From: Microbacterium sp. W4I20
GTDB taxonomy: Bacteria > Actinomycetota > Actinomycetes > Actinomycetales > Microbacteriaceae
Assembly: GCF_030816505.1 (NCBI RefSeq)
Contig: NZ_JAUSYB010000001.1
Coordinates: forward strand, 1,488,001 to 1,552,000
Length of the DNA stretch: 64,000 nt
Direction: 5' to 3'
Position numbers and translations under genes: made by a program. Positions 50,542 through 57,260 of the stretch are shown piece after piece (within the stretch, counting starts at the first letter, position 1; each line of letters opens with the position of its first letter). Below the pieces are notes generated by a model that was not told the DNA's origin, did not search any database, and saw nothing but the letters and a program-made list of their open reading frames with translations.

Positions 50542-51561
50542 ATGCGTGGAGTCATCATGCACGGCCCCGGCGACGTTCGCGTCGAAGAGCGCGACAAGCC
50601 GACCATCACCCGCTCGACGGATGCCGTCATCAAGGTCGCTGCGACCTGCATCTGCGGGTCGGACCTGTGGCCGTACCGCGGCGCGGACAGCGTCGACGCG
50701 ACGCCCATGGGCCACGAGTACGTCGGCGTCGTCGAGGAGATCGGTTCGGACGTGAAGAACGTGAAGGTCGGCGATTTCGTCGTCGGCTCGTTCATGGCGT
50801 CGGACAACACCTGTGAGATCTGCCAGGCCGGCTACCAGTCGCGCTGCGTGCACGTCGTCTCGATGGGAGGCATCGGCACCCAGGCCGAGTACGCGCTCAT
50901 TCCCCACGCCGACGGCACGCTCGTCGCGACACCCGGTCAGCCCGACGCTGACCTCATCCCGTCGCTGCTCGCCGCCTCCGATGTTCTCGGCACAGGCTGG
51001 TTCGCCGCCGTCGCTGCCGAGGTCGGCCCCGGCAAGACCGTCGCCGTCGTGGGTGACGGAGCCGTCGGGCTCCTCGGCATCCTCGCCGCGTCGCAGCTGG
51101 GTGCCGACCGCATCATCGCGATGAGCCGGCACGCCGACCGCCAGGAGCTGGCGCGGAAGTTCGGCGCCACCGACATCGTCGAGGAGCGCGGCGACGCCGG
51201 AGTCGAGAAGATCAAGGAGCTGACGAACGGACTCGGCGCGCACTCGGTGATCGAGGCGGTCGGAACTCAGGAGTCGATGATGCAGGCGATCCGCTCCACC
51301 CGTCCCGGCGGCCACATCGGTTATGTCGGCGTTTCACACGACGTGGAGCTGCCCGGTAACGAGCTGTTCTTCTCGGGCGTGCACCTGCACGGCGGACCGG
51401 CCCCGGTTCGCCGTTTCCTCCCCGAGCTCATCCAGCTCATCTGGGACCGGGAGATCGACCCGGGCGTGGTCTTCGACCTCACCCTGCCTTTGGAGGATGC
51501 CGCCGAAGGTTACAAGGCCATGGATGAGCGCCGCGCCACCAAGGTGCTGCTCACCGTCTGA
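50542..51561 (+). CDS. Zinc-dependent alcohol dehydrogenase family protein
   Basis: A 339-aa medium-chain dehydrogenase. CGSDLWPYRG and GHEYVGVVEEIG supply the catalytic zinc ligands (Cys near 39, His-Glu near 61), and VAVVGDGAVGLLGILAASQLGAD binds NAD(P). The structural zinc loop is short (DNTCEICQAGYQSRC, three Cys), as in the subfamily annotated as zinc-dependent alcohol dehydrogenase. The substrate alcohol or aldehyde is unknown. The ATG at 50542 follows AGAAGGAG. Control by the divergent XRE regulator through the palindrome at 50492 is likely. Confidence 0.9.
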   Translation: MRGVIMHGPGDVRVEERDKPTITRSTDAVIKVAATCICGSDLWPYRGADSVDATPMGHEYVGVVEEIGSDVKNVKVGDFVVGSFMASDNTCEICQAGYQSRCVHVVSMGGIGTQAEYALIPHADGTLVATPGQPDADLIPSLLAASDVLGTGWFAAVAAEVGPGKTVAVVGDGAVGLLGILAASQLGADRIIAMSRHADRQELARKFGATDIVEERGDAGVEKIKELTNGLGAHSVIEAVGTQESMMQAIRSTRPGGHIGYVGVSHDVELPGNELFFSGVHLHGGPAPVRRFLPELIQLIWDREIDPGVVFDLTLPLEDAAEGYKAMDERRATKVLLTV

Positions 51562-51564
51562 ACG

Positions 51565-51660
51565 ATGATCGACACCGGCGATTCTTCGCCTGAGGACCAG
51601 CTTCGCGCTGACGCCGCCGTCGGCGCGCGAGCCTTTCTCGCAGAGCTCGGCGAGCTCTAG
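51565..51660 (+). CDS. Short ORF (31 aa) after the alcohol dehydrogenase gene
   Basis: An ATG 3 nt after the dehydrogenase stop begins a 31-codon frame (MIDTGDSSPEDQL to ELGEL) ending exactly next to the HIT gene stop. It is polar and helical, with no recognised family and only a poor ribosome site. It may be a small coupled protein or chance. Reported because the space is otherwise unused. Confidence 0.3.
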   Translation: MIDTGDSSPEDQLRADAAVGARAFLAELGEL

Positions 51661-52149
51661 TCAGCCCCTTCCCCACGCCTTCCACAGCGCCTGCGCATCC
51701 CTCGCGAGCGCTTCAGCCGACGGGAAGATCGGACCGTCGGAGATGTCCCCGTTCCGCAGGGGATCGTCGTCCGGATGCTGTGGCAGCAGGTGGCAGTGCA
51801 GGTGCGGCATCCGATGCCCCATCACCAGGTAGTCGATCTTGCGTGGCGCGAACACGGCCGTGATCGCGCGTCCGGCGCGCTGCACGTCGCTCCAGAACGC
51901 CTCCAGCGTCGCCGGCTCCAGCTCGACCAGGTCGGTGACGTGTTCCCGCAGGATCACCAGGCTGTAGCCGGGGTGCGCCTGATTGCGCGCGAGACGCGTG
52001 TGCGTCGTGGCCGTCGAACCGACGAGGATGCTGTGCGGGTTCTCGTCCAGGTGAGCGTCGGCGCACATGCCGCAGTCGCTCTCGTTCGTGAGCGTCGCCC
52101 ATTCCTCATCCGACCACCAGGCTCTCGCATCCTGGCCTGCACCGGTCAA
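51661..52149 (-). CDS. HIT family hydrolase/nucleotide-binding protein
   Basis: A 162-aa HIT-fold protein. The histidine triad MPHLHCHLLPQH (HxHxH) near residue 120 is complete, and CGMCADAHLDENPHS near residue 25 resembles the zinc-binding N-terminus of some HIT proteins. It likely hydrolyses a nucleoside phosphoramidate or dinucleotide. The start is TTG at 52149, overlapping the stop of the upstream oxidoreductase gene by 4 bp (TTGA), which favours coupling over any alternative start. Confidence 0.85.
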   Translation of the reverse strand: MTGAGQDARAWWSDEEWATLTNESDCGMCADAHLDENPHSILVGSTATTHTRLARNQAHPGYSLVILREHVTDLVELEPATLEAFWSDVQRAGRAITAVFAPRKIDYLVMGHRMPHLHCHLLPQHPDDDPLRNGDISDGPIFPSAEALARDAQALWKAWGRG

Positions 52150-53291
52150 CCCTCAACTCCCTCGAATGACGGGATCGGCAGCGGCACCCCGCCCTGCAGC
52201 GCGGACTCGTGCGCGATCACTCCGGGAGCCGTCCAGTTCGCTGCCGTCACGGCATCGATCGCGGGCAGCCGCTCCTCGACGATGCTGCGCACGAACTCGT
52301 GCACCAGGTGGGGGTGCGAACCGCCGTGCCCGCCGCCCTGCACGAAGGAGGCGTGGCTGCCGTCGGCGAAGACGCTGGATCCGGTGTAGCCGGCGATCTC
52401 CGCGGGGAGCAGGTCGCCTCGATCGGGGGCCTCGATACGGCGCGCCTCGATGCCGTCGCCACGCGCGTCATCTCCGGCATCCGTCGCGCGGAGGAAGTGC
52501 ACCGGCGGCTCGCCCTCGATCTGCGGCCATTCGAACCCGTAGCGCTCCCCGTAGACGGCGAAGGCCTCGGAGTAGGAGCGGGTCGCCTGGAACAGGGTGC
52601 GCGAGACCTCGACCGCGGCATCCGATCCCTCGAGCTCGAAGATCGCCGTCTCGGCGGGGAACGGGTTGCCGTAGGCCGTCGCGCGATCGTCGGGCAGACG
52701 CCCGGACCCGAGGCAGCGCACGGAGGTCGCCCGCGTGCCGAGCAGACTCAGCACCGGGGCGATCGCGTGCGTCATGTAGAAGTGCGGCGGGAGTCCGCGC
52801 CAGTACGCCGGCCAGCCCTCCATGTCCTGATAGTGCGAGCCCTTCGCGAAGGTGACCGTGCCGAAGCTCCCCTGGTCGAACAGCGCGCGGCAGTGCAGGA
52901 ACTCGCGCGTGTAGACCGCGGTCTCCATCATCATGTAGTTCTTGCCGGTCGCGGTCTGAAGCCGCACGATCTCGCGCATCTCGTCGATCGTCAGAGCCAT
53001 CGGCACCGTGCTGGCGCAGTGCTTGCCGGCGCTCAGCACGGCGATGCTCTCGCGTCCGTGATGCGGAAGCGCGGTGACCAGGTGCACCGCATCGATGTGC
53101 TCCTGCGCGAGCACCTCGTCGAGGCTCGTATACCTGTCGGCGATCCCGAACTCGTCGCCGACCGCCGCCAGCACCTCAGGGTCGGCGTCGCAGATGGCGA
53201 GCGCCGCGACATCCGGATGGTCTCGGTAGATCGGGACGAACTCGGCACCGAAACCGAGACCGACGAGGGCGACGGTGATCTTCGCAGTCAT
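52146..53291 (-). CDS. Gfo/Idh/MocA family oxidoreductase
   Basis: A 381-aa NAD(P)-dependent oxidoreductase. VALVGLGFGAEFVPIYRDH is the Rossmann motif, and DAVHLVTALPHHGRESI is typical. The catalytic EKP motif is replaced (GKHCASTVPMALT), so Lys is absent at the usual place. SFVQGGGHGGSHPHLVHEFV near the C-terminus may hold the His-rich substrate site. It probably oxidises or reduces a sugar or cyclitol. It is followed by the HIT gene, with a 4-bp overlap. Confidence 0.88.
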   Translation of the reverse strand: MTAKITVALVGLGFGAEFVPIYRDHPDVAALAICDADPEVLAAVGDEFGIADRYTSLDEVLAQEHIDAVHLVTALPHHGRESIAVLSAGKHCASTVPMALTIDEMREIVRLQTATGKNYMMMETAVYTREFLHCRALFDQGSFGTVTFAKGSHYQDMEGWPAYWRGLPPHFYMTHAIAPVLSLLGTRATSVRCLGSGRLPDDRATAYGNPFPAETAIFELEGSDAAVEVSRTLFQATRSYSEAFAVYGERYGFEWPQIEGEPPVHFLRATDAGDDARGDGIEARRIEAPDRGDLLPAEIAGYTGSSVFADGSHASFVQGGGHGGSHPHLVHEFVRSIVEERLPAIDAVTAANWTAPGVIAHESALQGGVPLPIPSFEGVEG

Positions 53292-53350
53292 ACGTCCAGT
53301 TCTATCGCCTGCGCCTGCCGCGCGACACGGCCGCCACCTACTATGACGGG

Positions 53351-53755
53351 ATGAGCGAGACGCTGGATGACGGGCCGTTCTACCACGGCACCAAGGCCGA
53401 CCTGCAGAACGGCGATCTCCTGACCGCGGGATTCCGGTCGAACTACCGCCCCGAGATCGTGATGAACCACATCTACTTCACGGCCCTGCGCGACGGCGCG
53501 GGTCTCGCGGCCGAGCTCGCCGCCGGTGCCGGCGAGCCCCGGGTCTACCTTGTCGAGCCGACCGGCGCGTTCGAGAACGACCCGAATGTGACCGACAAGA
53601 AGTTCCCCGGCAACCCGACTCGGTCCTTCCGCAGCACCGAGCCGGTGCGGATCGTCGACGAGGTCCTCGATTGGACACGGCTGTCGCCCGAGGCGCTGCA
53701 GATCTGGCGCGAGCGACTGGCCACGATCCGCCACGAGGGCGAGATCATCAACTGA
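53351..53755 (+). CDS. arr: Rifampin ADP-ribosyltransferase
   Basis: A 134-aa enzyme that transfers ADP-ribose from NAD+ to the C23 hydroxyl of rifamycins and so inactivates them. PFYHGTKADLQNGDLLTAGFRSNY and FTALRDGAGLAAELA carry the catalytic and NAD-binding His, Tyr and the ADP-ribosyl loop of Arr; VYLVEPTGAFENDPN and GNPTRSFRSTEPVRIV complete it. The length matches mycobacterial Arr. TACTAT ends 6 nt before the ATG. Neighbours are unrelated, so it is a stand-alone intrinsic resistance gene. Confidence 0.95.
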   Translation: MSETLDDGPFYHGTKADLQNGDLLTAGFRSNYRPEIVMNHIYFTALRDGAGLAAELAAGAGEPRVYLVEPTGAFENDPNVTDKKFPGNPTRSFRSTEPVRIVDEVLDWTRLSPEALQIWRERLATIRHEGEIIN

Positions 53756-53792
53756 TACGGGACGGCGGCAACGCGCTCCCGCCGTCCCCGGA

Positions 53793-54677
53793 TCATCCGT
53801 CGACGCCGTCGAGGAAGACCAGGATCGCCTGCGCGAGTTCTGCAGGCGCCTCCAGCGCGACGTAGTGCCCGACACCGTCGAGCACGATCGACTCGACCTT
53901 CCCATCGACGATGTTGCCGAGTGTCATCTCGGTGAACCCTCCCCCGAAACCTCCGACGGCGAGCGCGGGAATCGAGAGCGGATGCCGGCTCGCGCGGGCA
54001 CGGAAGTCGTCGCCCTCGCTGAGGATGGATCGGTAGATGCCGCTCGCGCCCCTCCAGCCGCCGACGCGGGCGTAGCCGCGGGCGAACTCCGCGACATCGT
54101 CCTCTGTGATCGATCCCGGCACCGCCGTCATCGCGGGGAATGCCCAGTCGCCGAGGAGTTCCGACTCGCGCCCGGTGAAGAGCATCTCGGCGATACCCGG
54201 TGCGGCCAGCGCTCCGATGTGCCAGGAGCCCCCGTTCGTGACGTCGGCGAAGCCCTCCAGACCGAATCCGGCCAGGCCCATCTCGATGGCGACGAGGCTG
54301 GCGAGATCCTCGGGGTGTTCCGTCGCCAACCGGTAGAGCATGCCACCCGCGATGTCCTGACCGGCGAGGTGGATCGGACCGACGTCGAGGTGCCGGATGA
54401 GGTGGTGCAGATCATCCGCGGCGATGGTGCTGTCGTGGTCGTCGTCGGCGATCGCGGAGTCGCCGAAGCCCCGGAGGTCGACGGCGTACACGCGATGGTT
54501 CGGCGCGAGCAGCGGGATCAGCTGGTGGAAGGCCCACCAGGATTCCGGGAACCCATGGACGAGCAGAATCGGCGAACCTGTGTCTCCAGCGGAGACGTAG
54601 TGCAGCCGGGTGCCGTCGATGTCGGCGAAGTGGTGCTGGACTTCGGGGATCGTCGCCCCAGGGTGGATGGCGTTCAT
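53793..54677 (-). CDS. Alpha/beta hydrolase, epoxide hydrolase/dehalogenase-like
   Basis: A 294-aa hydrolase. [10 protein letters not shown] is the oxyanion-hole motif near residue 42, [14 protein letters not shown] near 105 places an Asp nucleophile (GxDxG), as in epoxide hydrolases and haloalkane dehalogenases, and [10 protein letters not shown] carries the catalytic His. The substrate is not predictable. The ATG at 54677 follows GAGGAG. It is divergent from a MarR repressor gene, with two operator-like palindromes between, so it is probably induced by a small molecule. Confidence 0.88.
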   Translation of the reverse strand: MNAIHPGATIPEVQHHFADIDGTRLHYVSAGDTGSPILLVHGFPESWWAFHQLIPLLAPNHRVYAVDLRGFGDSAIADDDHDSTIAADDLHHLIRHLDVGPIHLAGQDIAGGMLYRLATEHPEDLASLVAIEMGLAGFGLEGFADVTNGGSWHIGALAAPGIAEMLFTGRESELLGDWAFPAMTAVPGSITEDDVAEFARGYARVGGWRGASGIYRSILSEGDDFRARASRHPLSIPALAVGGFGGGFTEMTLGNIVDGKVESIVLDGVGHYVALEAPAELAQAILVFLDGVDG

Positions 54678-54692
54678 GTGGACTCCTCAACT

Positions 54693-54709
54693 AGACAACC
54701 TTATTGTCT
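54693..54709. promoter_or_regulatory. MarR operator palindrome 1
   Basis: AGACAACCTTATTGTCT, a 17-bp inverted repeat (AGACAA...TTGTCT). It overlaps the expected start of the hydrolase transcript (TAGAAT -10 box at 54711-54716 on the minus strand). Confidence 0.75.
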
Positions 54710-54722
54710 TATTCTACACGAT

Positions 54723-54739
54723 AGACAACAAGGTTGTCT
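54723..54739. promoter_or_regulatory. MarR operator palindrome 2
   Basis: AGACAACAAGGTTGTCT, 17 bp, centred 30 bp (about three helical turns) from palindrome 1. Its right half TTGTCT doubles as the -35 box of the MarR gene promoter. Confidence 0.78.
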
Positions 54740-54762
54740 GCCTGATTCCCACTCCGTAGAAT
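54734..54762 (+). promoter_or_regulatory. Promoter of the MarR gene
   Basis: TTGTCT (54734-54739) and TAGAAT (54757-54762) with a 17-bp spacer. The -10 box ends 7 nt before the GTG at 54770, giving a leaderless message. Confidence 0.75.
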
Positions 54763-54769
54763 CGTGAGC

Positions 54770-55210
54770 GTGGAGACATCGCCCGGCGCACGACTCGCAT
54801 CTCTGTTGACGCGTTCCTTCGACGCGATGGTGGCGGAGGTCGTCGAGGATCTGGCGACCCGCGGCCACCCGGGAGTGACAGCCACCCTGGAGTTCGCGCT
54901 CGTCGCCGTCAACGGCGGTGCCATCGACGCCTCTTCACTCGGACGGGCACTCGGCGTCTCGAAACAGGCGGCCGCCAAGACGATCGTGACCCTCGAGCAA
55001 CTCGGCTACGTCCGACGCGAGAGCGACTCCTCCGATGCGCGCCGGAAGCGCCTGGTCGTCACGGAGCGCGGCGACGAGATGACGTCTCTCGGCGCCGCAG
55101 CCTTCGACCGGCTCCGCGACCGATGGGCAGACACCATCGGAGTCGCGGAGGTCGAGCGAGCGGAGTCCGCGCTGGGGCGGCTGCTGCCCTCGAATGACGA
55201 ACGGCCCTGA
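54770..55210 (+). CDS. MarR-family transcriptional repressor
   Basis: A 146-aa winged-helix regulator. The recognition region IDASSLGRALGVSKQAAAKTIVTLEQLGYVRRES lies near residues 45-78, and SDARRKRLVVTERG is the wing. MarR dimers bind short palindromes; two fitting ones stand in the divergent promoter region. It probably represses the adjacent hydrolase gene and itself until a small ligand binds. I prefer GTG 54770 over GTG 54764 because of the promoter spacing. Confidence 0.88.
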   Translation: METSPGARLASLLTRSFDAMVAEVVEDLATRGHPGVTATLEFALVAVNGGAIDASSLGRALGVSKQAAAKTIVTLEQLGYVRRESDSSDARRKRLVVTERGDEMTSLGAAAFDRLRDRWADTIGVAEVERAESALGRLLPSNDERP

Positions 55211-55233
55211 ACCCGCCCGCGAGCGGAATCGGG

Positions 55234-56076
55234 TCAGCCTGCTGAGGCGAGGATCCGTTCCGCTGCCCGCACCATCGCCACGTCGATGAACGTGCCGTCG
55301 TCGAGCAGAAAGGCACCGGAGCCATCAGCGGCGGCCGAGCGCACGCGGTCGACGATGCTCTGCGCCCGGGCGATCTCCGCGGCATCCGGCGTGAAGGCCC
55401 GACGGATCACGGCGATCTGACGCGGATGCACGGCGGTACGACCCCCGAATCCGAGCGCGCGACCGGCGCGGCAGCTCGCCTCGAGTCCGTCCAGGTCGGC
55501 GACGTCGGCATGCACGGCCATCAGCGGCGCCGGCAGTCCGGCGGCGGCCGCGGCGTTGACGATGCGGCTGCGCGACCACGTCAGACCCGCCTCCCCGGCG
55601 GAGCCTGCCGGCACGCCCAGCTCGGCACGCAGATCAGCCTCGCCCGTGGAGATCGCGGCGACACCGGACGACGCGATCTCGAAGGCGCGCTCGATCGACA
55701 GGGCCGACTCGAGGAGCGCGTGCACCTCCCGACCGGGAACGACCGCGCAAACGGCGGCGACATCGTCGGCCGACTGCGTCTTCGGCAGCCGCACGCCGAA
55801 CGCGGCAGGCAGGGCGGCGACGGCAGCCAGATCAGCGTCGTGCCAGGACGAACCAGGGGCGTTGACCCGCACCTGCACGGCCGGTGCGCTGTCGCTGCGC
55901 TCCGACCACAGAGCGGCGAACTCCCCCAGCGCCTCCCGCGCAGCATCCTTCCGCGACGCCGTCACGGCGTCTTCGAGGTCGACGATGACGGCATCCGCTC
56001 CGGCATCCAGCGCCTTCTCGAAGCGCTCGGGCCGGTCGGCGGGTGCGTAGAGGGCGACGATGATCGGCCGGCTCAT
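55234..56076 (-). CDS. HpcH/HpaI aldolase/CitE-like CoA-ester lyase
   Basis: A 280-aa TIM-barrel lyase of the CitE/malyl-CoA/citramalyl-CoA lyase group. IVALYAPADRPERFEKALDAGAD at the start, DLEDAV near residue 35 (Mg2+/substrate), VNAPGS, and GEADLRAELGVP with the metal-binding Glu/Asp are visible; HADVADLDGLE and GFGGRTAVHPRQI complete it. It splits a beta-hydroxyacyl-CoA into acetyl-CoA and an oxoacid, or acts as an aldolase. It is the last gene of the operon and overlaps the CoA transferase gene by 4 bp, which would provide its CoA-ester substrate. Confidence 0.88.
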   Translation of the reverse strand: MSRPIIVALYAPADRPERFEKALDAGADAVIVDLEDAVTASRKDAAREALGEFAALWSERSDSAPAVQVRVNAPGSSWHDADLAAVAALPAAFGVRLPKTQSADDVAAVCAVVPGREVHALLESALSIERAFEIASSGVAAISTGEADLRAELGVPAGSAGEAGLTWSRSRIVNAAAAAGLPAPLMAVHADVADLDGLEASCRAGRALGFGGRTAVHPRQIAVIRRAFTPDAAEIARAQSIVDRVRSAAADGSGAFLLDDGTFIDVAMVRAAERILASAG

Positions 56077-57260
56077 GCGATGCTCCCGTCTTCGCGCAGC
56101 GCGGCGACCTCGTCGGCGGTGTAACCGAGGTCGGCGAGCACCGCATCGGTGTCCGCGCCATGCGCGCGGCCCGTGAAGGCGATCGTCGCATCATCCCGCG
56201 ACAGGCGGAAGAGCGGACCCTGCATCGCCATGTCGCCGAGGTCGGCATCGTGGATGCGGTGGATGGTGCCGAGCGCGTTGAACTGCGGATCGGCCACGAT
56301 GTCGGACGGGTCGTAGATCGGCGCGACGGCGGCCTGGGCCTCCTCGAACGCAGCGACGACCTCGTCGCGCGAGTGCCGGCCGATCCATCCGCCGACCGCG
56401 TCGTCCAGGAGGTCGGCGTGCTCGGCGCGGCCCGCACCGGTGGCGAACCACGGTTCATCGGCGAGTTCTGGACGACCGACCAGGGCGACGACCCGCTCGG
56501 CGATCGACTGGGCGCTCGTCGAGACCGCGACCCAGGATCCGTCCGCCGTGCGATACGCGTTCCGCGGCGCGTTGTTGACCGACCGGTTGCCTGTTCGCGG
56601 CTGCACGGTGCCGAGCTGGTCCCAGCGGGTGATCTGCGGACCGAGCATGGCGAGGATCGGCTCGATGATCGCGACATCGACCTCCTGGCCCGCGCCGTCG
56701 CGGTCGCGCGCGTGGAGGGCGACCATGATCGCATAGGCCGTCGCCAGCGAGGCGATCCCGTCGGCGAGACCGAACGGCGGGAGGGTGGGCGGCCCGTCGG
56801 GCTCCCCCGTCGACGACGCGAAGCCGCTCATCGCCTCGGCGAGGGTGCCGAAGCCCGGACGGCGCTTGTACGGCCCGATCTGTCCGAATCCGGTCAGCCG
56901 AGCGAGGATCAGCCCGGGGTTCTCCGCCGACAGCGCGGCGTAGTCGAGCCCCCAGCGCTCGAGCGTGCCCGGCCGGAAGTTCTCGATCACGACATCGGCC
57001 GTGCGCGCGAGACGCAGGAACGCCTCGCGCCCGCCGTCGGTGTGCAGATCGATCGCCACAGTGCGCTTGTTGCGCCCGAGCGTCTTCCACCAGAGGTTCT
57101 GACCGTCCTTGCTCGGACCGTGTCCGCGGGCCGGGTCGGGACGGATCGGATGCTCGACCTTGACGACCTCGGCACCCATGTCACCCAGGTGCATCGCGGC
57201 CATCGGTCCCGCGAACAGCGTCGAGGCGTCGACGACCTTCAGCCCGTCCAGTGCGCTCAT
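56073..57260 (-). CDS. Class III CoA transferase (CaiB/BaiF family)
   Basis: A 395-aa CoA transferase. LKVVDASTLFAGPMAAMHLGDMGAEVVKVE, NKRTVAIDL, ENFRPGTLERWGLDY and PFGLADGIASLATAYAIMVAL (with the candidate catalytic Asp in LADGIAS) are the family blocks. It moves CoA from a donor such as succinyl-CoA to a carboxylic acid. The acceptor is unknown, but the adjacent CitE-like lyase suggests a hydroxy- or unsaturated dicarboxylic acid. Start and stop overlap both neighbours by 4 bp. Confidence 0.9.
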   Translation of the reverse strand: MSALDGLKVVDASTLFAGPMAAMHLGDMGAEVVKVEHPIRPDPARGHGPSKDGQNLWWKTLGRNKRTVAIDLHTDGGREAFLRLARTADVVIENFRPGTLERWGLDYAALSAENPGLILARLTGFGQIGPYKRRPGFGTLAEAMSGFASSTGEPDGPPTLPPFGLADGIASLATAYAIMVALHARDRDGAGQEVDVAIIEPILAMLGPQITRWDQLGTVQPRTGNRSVNNAPRNAYRTADGSWVAVSTSAQSIAERVVALVGRPELADEPWFATGAGRAEHADLLDDAVGGWIGRHSRDEVVAAFEEAQAAVAPIYDPSDIVADPQFNALGTIHRIHDADLGDMAMQGPLFRLSRDDATIAFTGRAHGADTDAVLADLGYTADEVAALREDGSIA

